Below are positions 1-10,179 of a stretch of 64,000 bases of DNA, in pieces. The stretch comes from Clostridiales bacterium (GTDB lineage Bacteria; Bacillota; Clostridia; Christensenellales; UBA1242), in contig SVHS01000004.1 in assembly GCA_015055745.1 (NCBI GenBank), positions 24,382 to 88,381 of the forward strand. The letters are read 5' to 3'. The position numbers were made by a program, and so were the translations under genes. The notes beneath the pieces are model-generated. The model did not search any database. It was not told the origin of the DNA and worked only from the letters and a program-made list of their open reading frames with translations. Position 1 is the first letter of the stretch; every line of letters begins with the position of its first letter.

Positions 1-67
1 TTTTATATATTTTTATCAATTTATTATTATTTTTTTAATCTTTCGATTTTAATTAAGATGACAGTTT

Positions 68-1952
<1,885 letters not shown>

Positions 1953-2028
1953 ATCTCCTCCTGTCTTGCATTATATAGATAAAAGTCATAAATTTTTCTA
2001 AAATATGTCAAAAATATGCAAAATTTAA

Positions 2029-2046
2029 TAAAAATGTACATTTTTA
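2029..2046. promoter_or_regulatory. 18-bp perfect palindrome TAAAAATGTACATTTTTA in the groES/2101 divergent intergenic region
   Basis: Direct reading; flanked by imperfect inverted arms ATGTCAAAAAT (2005-2015) and ATTTTTgtGACAT (2051-2063). Confidence 0.5.
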
Positions 2047-2100
2047 CATGATTTTTGTGACATTTTTCATAATTTGTAAAAATTTTTAATAAATCTATAT

Positions 2101-2823
2101 ATGCAAGAATATATGTTTGATTATAACCAATACAAAAAATCTATATACAAAAACAATGACAAAATTTTCTTTCCTCTAATATTCTTAGTTATCATTTTAT
2201 TGCTCGGATTAGCTATATTTTTGCGTCCACAAGCAAACATCTATGTAGAGTATTATTTTGTAGAATTAGGCTCATTTGAGAGTTATAAATCTGCCAACGA
2301 ATATGCTCTCTCAATACAAGAAAATGGCGGAGCTGGATATATTTATTATGACGAAAAATATCATGTGTTTGCGAGTTTTTATTCCACATATGGCGACGCA
2401 GATACAGTCACAAAAAACCTCAAAAACGATTATCCAAAAACAAATATTTTTACACTACAAGTTTTAAATCTAAACAAAAAATCAAACATAGATGACGCGA
2501 TAAAAAACATCTTTTTAGCTCAGACCAAATTGATACAAGACATGGAAAATATTGCTCTTGATTTTGATAAGAATGAAATCACTTTCGCTCAGGCAAAAAT
2601 AATGCTAGAGTCATCTCATAAAACTTATCTTGAGAGCCACGATGCTTTCATATCATCATACAAACATGAAAAAAAATATAATGTCCACAAAGGCTATCTT
2701 TTGGACATATCTACAGCATTAGACAGCTTATTATCTTGTGTTGAAAACAATCTATCGACCACGCTAAGGTTTACTATCATCGACATTACCTTAAATCATT
2801 TTCGATTTTCGTCATTATTTTGA
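2101..2823 (+). CDS. membrane-anchored SPOR-like protein
   Basis: N-terminal TM helix followed by SPOR-like 'YYFVELGSFESYKSANEYALSIQENGGAGYIYYDEKYHVFASFY'. Confidence 0.5.
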   Translation: MQEYMFDYNQYKKSIYKNNDKIFFPLIFLVIILLLGLAIFLRPQANIYVEYYFVELGSFESYKSANEYALSIQENGGAGYIYYDEKYHVFASFYSTYGDADTVTKNLKNDYPKTNIFTLQVLNLNKKSNIDDAIKNIFLAQTKLIQDMENIALDFDKNEITFAQAKIMLESSHKTYLESHDAFISSYKHEKKYNVHKGYLLDISTALDSLLSCVENNLSTTLRFTIIDITLNHFRFSSLF

Positions 2824-3194
2824 TTGAGCTCATCTTTTGCTCGTTTCATTTCTATCAATTGCCAGATAGCTAATCCTATCAAAAACAAAGCAAACAATTT
2901 CTTCAACACTGTATTTGAGATATTGTTTGCTATCAGCGCTCCACCTAGACTAAATACACTACCAACCAAAGCCAATATCCAAGTACTTTTATAATCTACC
3001 AAATGATTTTTGATATGGATAAATAATGCCACTAATGACATAGGCAAAAATGCTATCAGGTTTATCCCCTGAGCCTGAAGCTGCTCATATGCTAAAAATA
3101 TAGTAAGTATCGGTATGGTGAGAGTCCCTCCTCCCATTCCCATGCCTCCTACTATTCCACCAAATATCCCTGCTAGTATTTCCCAAAATATCAT
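2796..3194 (-). CDS. TauE/SafE family half-size membrane protein
   Basis: GGIVGGMGMGGGTLTIPIL motif; 4 TM-like segments. Confidence 0.75.
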   Translation of the reverse strand: MIFWEILAGIFGGIVGGMGMGGGTLTIPILTIFLAYEQLQAQGINLIAFLPMSLVALFIHIKNHLVDYKSTWILALVGSVFSLGGALIANNISNTVLKKLFALFLIGLAIWQLIEMKRAKDELNQNNDENRK

Positions 3195-3198
3195 ATCA

Positions 3199-3579
3199 TT
3201 ACCATATCAACATTCCTATGCCACCTACAAACATAAAGAATATAAATATACCTTTTATTATTTTGTTGTTTAATTTATTTAAAAGAGTTGCTCCCACCAC
3301 TCCGCCTGCCACTATACCTACCATTACGGGCCAACCAGATGAAAAGCTGATAGAATTGTAGCACAGGTAAACAATAGTACTCACAAGACTAATAGGCAAT
3401 ATTACAAATAAGGCTGTAGCTTGGGCTTTTTTTTGCTCTAAACCAAACAATTTGTTTAGCAACGGCACTACCACCATACCTCCTCCGCCACCGAAAAAGC
3501 CATTGATGACTCCTATCAGAGCACCAAAAGCAAGTATTTGCCACTTTTTTATTTTTTTCATAATAGATATTGTGTTCAT
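3199..3579 (-). CDS. TauE/SafE family half-size membrane protein
   Basis: GVINGFFGGGGGMVVVPLL motif; tandem with previous. Confidence 0.75.
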   Translation of the reverse strand: MNTISIMKKIKKWQILAFGALIGVINGFFGGGGGMVVVPLLNKLFGLEQKKAQATALFVILPISLVSTIVYLCYNSISFSSGWPVMVGIVAGGVVGATLLNKLNNKIIKGIFIFFMFVGGIGMLIW

Positions 3580-3594
3580 TTAGGGCAAATTTAT

Positions 3595-3623
3595 TTGCTT
3601 TTTTTTCAAGTTTATATTATAAT
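3595..3623 (+). promoter_or_regulatory. sigma-A-type promoter TTGCTT-N17-TATAAT
   Basis: -35 at 3595-3600, -10 at 3618-3623, upstream of the 3661 CDS. Confidence 0.6.
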
Positions 3624-3660
3624 AAATTAGTTTATAGCAATAATTGATGAAGAGGTAACA

Positions 3661-6600
3661 ATGAACACTAAGAAAATTACTATAAGAAAGATAATCTGCT
3701 ACATCACAGGTCTTATGATCCTAATGATGGCAAATGTTGGCTTGATTAGTTTGCTAAAGCCATCTTTTGAGACTTACGCAGCGAGCACCCCTGCTACAGT
3801 CACTATTAGCAACAACAACTTTAACAATGACACTAGGAGTAGCTACCCTTTTGCACCTAGTAGCTACACCGCTTATGTAAAAAATCAGACTAGTAGTAGT
3901 CTATCAGGCGCTGACAAGATAGTCTCAGCCGGCGTCATCAAACTAGATGATGAAGAATATACTACAAAGTTTTCTCAAAACGTAGATAGAGGCACTAGTC
4001 TAGATAAATATGTCCTCATGATAGACAGCACTGAAAAAGAAGATGACGTAGAGATTAGACATACTGTAAACTACGGCTATAGGACATCATCTGCCTTTAC
4101 TCTCAGCGCCGACTCAAAGTATATGATATCTGTAGATGTATTTACTGCCCATAATGCAAATATTGGTGGTCTATATCTCTATAATAGCGAAGACGATACA
4201 GTATACTCTAGCATTAGAAATATAAATTCATACAATGATTGGACTACTTATTACTTCTTTGTATCTACAAACAATACTGAGTCATTAAGCTTGAAGCTAG
4301 GTATGTATCTAGAAGGTGCTGGTACAATACTATTTGATAATATCGGAGCTTTCCAATTAAATGACAACCAATATGTTACTCAGATAGCAAACTTACCTAT
4401 CAACAGATATGCAGAAGAATCAAATGCAGACCATGTGATCAGCAATTATGTAGTATCTGGCAGTAAATTAGTAAATAGTCTTGACACTTTAGATACTCAC
4501 AGCTTCGTAGAGTCAAATCGATACGAGTCTGATGTAGACAATATGGATATGACTTCTACTACTAACTCTGACGGTGAAAATAGCTTCGCTCTAAAGATAG
4601 CCAACACCAAGGACTCCGCTTCTTATGTCAGCTACTCTACTGATGATGATTTCATCAATGTAGAGCAAAACAAGACTTATAGAGTGTCTGTAAATGTGAA
4701 AACCACAAACCTATCTGGTAATGCAAATCTTAAGCTAGTACAGACCAATTTGGAAGACAATGAGACAGCTGTAGATAGCGACATCATCAAAATCACATCA
4801 AATACTTCAAACAATGTAAAAAATAATTATACAACCTATTCATTTTATATCAAAGGTCACCCAAAGAAAGACGTAAGCTACAAATTGGTAGCTGGCTTAG
4901 GTGATAGCAACACACTCACTACTGGTGAATTTTATATCTCAAATGTAGAAATAAGCCAAGTGACACATAGTGCATATGCAAATGCATCTAGCACTACATC
5001 AAAGACTATCGACCTTGTGACTAAAGGTAGCAAAGATTACTCTTATGCTAACTCTACTACAATGCTAGCAAACGGAGCATTTGACGCTATAGAGATCAAC
5101 GACAGCATAAATGCTTATCCTGCCACACCTTCATCTTGGACAGTAGAAGCTGATGATACAGCAAATCAAGTATATGGAGTAATAAATACTCAATCTACTG
5201 CTTTCAATACTCTATCAAATAAAAACACATCAGTATTGATCAATCCTTATGAAAATAAGAATGAAAACGTATTGATGATGTATACAGAAGATGGCGCTGC
5301 ATTATCTTACACTAGCAGTACAAAGAGCTTGCAGACAAACTCTTATCATAGATTTGATATCGATGTACAGACTCAAAACTCTCCAGTAAAATTATCTCTA
5401 GTGACTACAAAGGATAGCAAAGAGATAGAATTGACTGCTGTGAATGTGCCTGTCACTGGTGCTAAAAACTGGCAAACCGTGTCTCTATATATCTACACTG
5501 GTTATCAATCAGTCGATGTATCATTAAAAGCTACTCTAGCTAGCGAAAGCTATGGTTATGCTTATCTAGACAACGCAAAGTTTGACTCTAATGTAGCTCC
5601 TACTGCTGATGAGTTTAATGCTATATCTAGCTCAGACTTTACAGCAAAATGCGATATGTCAGACTTCTCTTCTAGCAAAGACTTGTATTCACACAACGAA
5701 AATGAATCAGTAAAATTTGATATCGTAAATCTTGATAGTGACTTGTCAAATATCATCTACGATACAGAGCATGTAAATAACTTTGCATCATTGGACAATA
5801 GAAATGTATTGATGATCAATGCATATAATGATACAAATTACACTTTGACATCAAATATTGGCTTCAAATTTGAAGCTAGCAAATATTACAAAGTAAGTAT
5901 CAAAGCATATACTCAAAATATCCAAGCAAACGACTCATCAGTAGACACTTCTCTACTAGGTGCAGGTATCAAGCTATCTGGTTATACTGACAGCTTTACC
6001 CACATTATCTCAGACAATGTGTGGACTACTTATACATTCTATGTATACAGCGAGACTGAGACCACATCTTATCTAGAGCTATCACTAGGAAATGAAGATG
6101 CTGGTAGCAAAGGTTATGTATTCTTTGGCGATATCGAAGTAAATGCTGATATCACTGAGACTGAGTACAATGCTAAAACAAATAGTTCTACAGTAAAAGT
6201 ATTAAAGACTGAGTCTACATCTGAAGACACTAATTCAGACACTAATACTGATGAAGAGCCTACAAGCAACAATACTTGGATTTACCTAATCCCTAGTCTG
6301 CTCACTGCTTTAGCTATCATCATAGCTATAGTAGGTGTGACATTGCGTAAGGTGAAATTTAAAAAGCGTACCAAGAAGACAAAGACTGCTTATGATAGAA
6401 ATAAGACTGTCAGCAAGCAGTACTACACTAGAAAAGCTACTACTCTTCGTGAAGAAAAGCTTCGTGAAATGAACAAAGACCTAGAGAAAATCAATAACGA
6501 AAGAAAGAAATTCGAAGACGAGTACAAGCAAGATTTGACAAAGCTAAGAGAAATGAAAATCAAGCGTGCTACTCCTGCTGAAATAGCAAAACTCGAAAAA

Positions 6601-6774
6601 GAAATGAAGAAAAATCAAAAGTTATCAGCAAGTCTTGGTCAGACAGCAAATAAAATCAATAGTGAAATAGAATACGCTAAGACTGAAGCTTATCTAAACA
6701 ATCTCATCAAAAGATTGCAAAGAGATGCTGAAGCAAATCAATTATCCAACAAAGATAATGAAGAGACTAAATAA
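3661..6774 (+). CDS. large extracellular multidomain protein with single C-terminal TM and long charged cytoplasmic coiled-coil tail
   Basis: Signal-like N-terminus; repeated beta-rich modules ('...Y.ISVDVFT...WTTYYFFVST'); TM 'WIYLIPSLLTALAIIIAIVGVTL' followed by ~150 aa K/E/R-rich tail. Confidence 0.7.
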   Translation: MNTKKITIRKIICYITGLMILMMANVGLISLLKPSFETYAASTPATVTISNNNFNNDTRSSYPFAPSSYTAYVKNQTSSSLSGADKIVSAGVIKLDDEEYTTKFSQNVDRGTSLDKYVLMIDSTEKEDDVEIRHTVNYGYRTSSAFTLSADSKYMISVDVFTAHNANIGGLYLYNSEDDTVYSSIRNINSYNDWTTYYFFVSTNNTESLSLKLGMYLEGAGTILFDNIGAFQLNDNQYVTQIANLPINRYAEESNADHVISNYVVSGSKLVNSLDTLDTHSFVESNRYESDVDNMDMTSTTNSDGENSFALKIANTKDSASYVSYSTDDDFINVEQNKTYRVSVNVKTTNLSGNANLKLVQTNLEDNETAVDSDIIKITSNTSNNVKNNYTTYSFYIKGHPKKDVSYKLVAGLGDSNTLTTGEFYISNVEISQVTHSAYANASSTTSKTIDLVTKGSKDYSYANSTTMLANGAFDAIEINDSINAYPATPSSWTVEADDTANQVYGVINTQSTAFNTLSNKNTSVLINPYENKNENVLMMYTEDGAALSYTSSTKSLQTNSYHRFDIDVQTQNSPVKLSLVTTKDSKEIELTAVNVPVTGAKNWQTVSLYIYTGYQSVDVSLKATLASESYGYAYLDNAKFDSNVAPTADEFNAISSSDFTAKCDMSDFSSSKDLYSHNENESVKFDIVNLDSDLSNIIYDTEHVNNFASLDNRNVLMINAYNDTNYTLTSNIGFKFEASKYYKVSIKAYTQNIQANDSSVDTSLLGAGIKLSGYTDSFTHIISDNVWTTYTFYVYSETETTSYLELSLGNEDAGSKGYVFFGDIEVNADITETEYNAKTNSSTVKVLKTESTSEDTNSDTNTDEEPTSNNTWIYLIPSLLTALAIIIAIVGVTLRKVKFKKRTKKTKTAYDRNKTVSKQYYTRKATTLREEKLREMNKDLEKINNERKKFEDEYKQDLTKLREMKIKRATPAEIAKLEKEMKKNQKLSASLGQTANKINSEIEYAKTEAYLNNLIKRLQRDAEANQLSNKDNEETK

Positions 6775-6779
6775 TAAAA

Positions 6780-6804
6780 AGCCATGTCAAACATGGCTTT
6801 TTTC
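6780..6804. terminator. bidirectional intrinsic terminator
   Basis: AGCCATG-tcaaa-CATGGCT + T-run between convergent genes. Confidence 0.8.
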
Positions 6805-7131
6805 ATATATTTTGATGAGCTGGCCTATATACAGTTTTTCACTCTGGAGATTATTTTCAGAGAGTATCTGAGCTTTCGGTTTATCATACTTTTTAGATAT
6901 ATCACCTATAGTTTCAGCTGGTCGCACAATATGCGATATATAATCATTTGTTTTTACTTTTATCCACTCTCCTGCAAAAAATTTTAGATTAGGATTATTT
7001 CGCGTGACATTTTCCTTACTGCTAAATATTTTATTAAAGTCGAGATCAGCGTCTCTTACTCTAAAATAAAATTCCTTACAAGGCTTGATTTTCATATTTA
7101 TATTTATTCTAGTATTGACTTTTTGTGACAT
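6787..7131 (-). CDS. LysM domain protein
   Basis: 'HIVRPAETIGDISKKYDKPKAQILSENNLQSEKLYIGQLIKI' LysM; second degenerate module upstream. Confidence 0.7.
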   Translation of the reverse strand: MSQKVNTRININMKIKPCKEFYFRVRDADLDFNKIFSSKENVTRNNPNLKFFAGEWIKVKTNDYISHIVRPAETIGDISKKYDKPKAQILSENNLQSEKLYIGQLIKIYEKSHV

Positions 7132-7170
7132 AATTTTTCACGAGATTTTATATATTATGATAGGACAAGT

Positions 7171-8688
7171 ATGAAATCAATATTTAAAGCAGTAGCTATC
7201 ACTACAATATTTTCTATCATCACTCGAGCATTAGGTTTTTTCTTTAGGATTTTTTTATCACGTAAGCTAGGAGCCGAAGGTATGGGATTATTTCAAATGG
7301 CTACTAGTATATTAGGTATATTTATGACCTTAGTGTCCAGCGGACTACCTCTGACTACTGCAAAGTTTGTATCCCGCTATGAGGCAAACAACGATATGGT
7401 TAAAAAGGACAAATCGGTCACATCTGCTCTAGTGATATCCATAGTAATATCTATAACTAGTGCGTTATTTATATTTCTTATGAAAAACGTATGGGGATTT
7501 ATCCTCACCGACAATCGTGCAGTAGAGATATTACTCATCATGATACCGAGTATCGTATTTAGTGCTGTCTATGCCGTATTTAGAGGCGCTCTGTGGGGAA
7601 AAAGTGATTATTTCAACTGTGGACTAACCGAATTTTTAGAGCAAATTATACGCTTCGTACTCACATTTATAATGCTATTCAATATTTCGGATCTATTCGT
7701 CGCCACAAAATACTCTGCTTATGCTTTCAATGTCACTTGCCTACTCTCAGCTATAATAGTAATGCTGATATATTTTAGAAAAAATAAATTAAATTTCAAA
7801 AAGGGCGAATACAAAAATATCATCAAAAGTGCCACTCCTGTCACTGGTGTAAGAATGGCAAACTCTCTCGTACAGCCTCTCACCACACTAATTATTCCAA
7901 ATATGCTCATCTTGGCTGGCTACTCTACCAATGAAGCGGTAGCTAGCTTTGGTGTAATCATGGGTATGACGTTCCCTATGCTTTTTGTCCCTATGTCTAT
8001 CATCGGCAGTATAAGTATGGTACTGATTCCTTCTATCTCTTCTATGATGAGCAAAAATGACTACTCTACGATCGAAAAAAATATTACTAGATCTATAGAA
8101 GTCACGATATTTATCAGTATGATATTTATACCACTATATTTATCTGTAGGTGACTTGATAGGAATAGTTTTATTTGACAATGAACTCTCAGGTCTACTCT
8201 TACAGCTAGCCGCAGTGTGTGTACTACCTATATCGCTATGTAATCTCACAGGTAGTATGCTCAATGCTCTCAATCTAGAGGTAAAATCTTTTGTAAATTA
8301 CATCTTCGGCTCTATAGTATTGTTCCTAAGTCTTATTATCTTCACCCCTATCATAGGCGTAAATAGTATAATAGTAGCATTCTTCTTGTCTATGACTACG
8401 ATCACGCTATTAAATCTTAAAAAAATCAGAAAAGTAGTGCCTCATTTTAAATTTAACTTATTAAAAATCAGTGCAAAATACGGACTAATATCTGCTCCTA
8501 CTAGTATCATAGGACATTTTGTATCAAATATCTGCCTGCATTTCTTCAATCCTTTCTTTTCAGCTGTCGCAGGTGGCGGTGTCGCTATCATCATATCTTT
8601 TATTCTTATCAAAATTTTTAATATCTATGATTTTAATGATATAAAAGATTTGATATTGAAGAAAAAGCGTAAAAAATCTACCAATTAA
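7171..8688 (+). CDS. polysaccharide biosynthesis / MATE-like flippase (SpoVB-like)
   Basis: 505 aa polytopic; RALGFFFRIFLSRKLGAEGMGLFQM. Confidence 0.85.
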   Translation: MKSIFKAVAITTIFSIITRALGFFFRIFLSRKLGAEGMGLFQMATSILGIFMTLVSSGLPLTTAKFVSRYEANNDMVKKDKSVTSALVISIVISITSALFIFLMKNVWGFILTDNRAVEILLIMIPSIVFSAVYAVFRGALWGKSDYFNCGLTEFLEQIIRFVLTFIMLFNISDLFVATKYSAYAFNVTCLLSAIIVMLIYFRKNKLNFKKGEYKNIIKSATPVTGVRMANSLVQPLTTLIIPNMLILAGYSTNEAVASFGVIMGMTFPMLFVPMSIIGSISMVLIPSISSMMSKNDYSTIEKNITRSIEVTIFISMIFIPLYLSVGDLIGIVLFDNELSGLLLQLAAVCVLPISLCNLTGSMLNALNLEVKSFVNYIFGSIVLFLSLIIFTPIIGVNSIIVAFFLSMTTITLLNLKKIRKVVPHFKFNLLKISAKYGLISAPTSIIGHFVSNICLHFFNPFFSAVAGGGVAIIISFILIKIFNIYDFNDIKDLILKKKRKKSTN

Positions 8689-8698
8689 CTTTCTATAT

Positions 8699-8725
8699 AA
8701 GGCTTTCCTATGAGAGCCTTTTTTA
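8699..8725 (+). terminator. intrinsic terminator
   Basis: AAGGCT...AGCCTT + T6. Confidence 0.7.
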
Positions 8726-8761
8726 TTGTATAAAAATGGTAATGTAGAACATAATTATAGT

Positions 8762-9475
8762 ATGTTGATAGTATTTTTAAGAGTTTTAATTATATATATT
8801 ACTGTATTGGTATTTTTACGTCTCATGGGCAAACGCCAAATAGGTGAAATGCAACCATATGAAGTCGTCATCACGCTTATCATAGCCGACTTGGCTACTT
8901 TACCCATGAGCGACACCAATATTCCCCTTTTAAACGGTATATTACCTTTAGCTATCTTGGTATTGATTCACTATTTTATTACTTTGCTTACTCGTAAAAG
9001 CGTCAAAGTTAGACGTCTAATGAGCGGAAAACCAGTGATTATCATAAGTCCAAAAGGTATAGAATATCAGTCGCTCATTGACTTAAATATGAATATTGAT
9101 GATTTACTCGAGATGCTAAGACAAAATGGATATTATAGTTTTGACCAAGTACTCTATGCCATCATAGAAACCAACGGTAAAATCAGCATCATACCTACTA
9201 GTGCAAATACTCCTGTCACTCAGCAAGATATCAATCTTCAGACTCCTCCTGCAAAACTACCTAGTGTAATAGTCTCAGATGGAAAATTATTGAAGCATCA
9301 AATGAAAATAGTCAATCTTGATAATAAAAAATTAAATAAAATATTGGATTATCTAAACATTTCACTTAAAAACATCATCATATTATCGCTCGACATTGAC
9401 GGAAAAATATATTATCAGACGAAAGGTGATAACTACAAGGTAATAGAAGATATAAACAAGGAGGTACAATTATGA
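8762..9475 (+). CDS. DUF421 (YetF-like) membrane protein
   Basis: FLRLMGKRQIGEMQPYEVVITLIIADLATLPM; start at internal Met preferred over 8726. Confidence 0.85.
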   Translation: MLIVFLRVLIIYITVLVFLRLMGKRQIGEMQPYEVVITLIIADLATLPMSDTNIPLLNGILPLAILVLIHYFITLLTRKSVKVRRLMSGKPVIIISPKGIEYQSLIDLNMNIDDLLEMLRQNGYYSFDQVLYAIIETNGKISIIPTSANTPVTQQDINLQTPPAKLPSVIVSDGKLLKHQMKIVNLDNKKLNKILDYLNISLKNIIILSLDIDGKIYYQTKGDNYKVIEDINKEVQL

Positions 9476-9858
9476 AAATTTGGATTCCAATCATTGTACT
9501 ATTATTCGCTGTCACAGGTCTATGTATCTGGGACACTATACATACTGAGCGTGTATTTGACTATATGGAGCGAGAAAGTAATAATATTTATATATCACTA
9601 CAGTCCTCTGACATTACCAATGAAAATATAGTAAATAAAATCAAAAGTCTCAATGAATATTGGACAAAAGAGATGGATACGCTCTGCATATCCATCTCCA
9701 GAAAAGACCTACAACCAATCTCTGATTATCTCCAATATCTATACGCCTCTACCATAAACGAAAGCCAAGATGACGCTGTCACTTACTCTAGATTGCTTAG
9801 CTATAATATAGAAGGCTTGAGCGAATCACTGGGTGTAAATGTAATAAATTTATTATAG
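9472..9858 (+). CDS. DUF4363-like protein
   Basis: ATGA overlap with DUF421 gene; small TM + helical protein, usual partner. Confidence 0.65.
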   Translation: MKIWIPIIVLLFAVTGLCIWDTIHTERVFDYMERESNNIYISLQSSDITNENIVNKIKSLNEYWTKEMDTLCISISRKDLQPISDYLQYLYASTINESQDDAVTYSRLLSYNIEGLSESLGVNVINLL

Positions 9859-10170
9859 TAGAGTGATAAAGCTCACTACACACACGATACCCACCAAAAT
9901 AAAAGCAAATATCAAAGAAATAATGGTCTCAAAACTATTCTCAAAATAATGGCGATTTTCCTTTGGAATGCCGTTATTTTTTATATTTTCCATTATAATA
10001 TTAGTACACTTTACTATTTTATCTACCTTTTTATCATATGATACGCCTTTTTCCAAAGCTTTAGCATGTAGTATCTTTATCAATACCTTCTCTCGGGTCA
10101 AGATCTGCTCCTCATCTGCATCGTACGGCAAGTCCAAATATTGATAACATTTTTTCAATTCTTTCGTCAT
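9853..10170 (-). CDS. hypothetical protein, degenerate J-like N-terminus plus C-terminal TM
   Basis: YQYLDLPYDADEEQILTREKVLIKILHAKA; no HPD motif. Confidence 0.4.
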   Translation of the reverse strand: MTKELKKCYQYLDLPYDADEEQILTREKVLIKILHAKALEKGVSYDKKVDKIVKCTNIIMENIKNNGIPKENRHYFENSFETIISLIFAFILVGIVCVVSFITLL

Positions 10171-10179
10171 ATTCTTCTC

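Noticed and set aside
2796-3579. Frameshifted TauE pseudogene
   Set aside because: Each ORF has its own start and its own N-terminal glycine motif, so two paralogous half-genes fit better than one broken gene.
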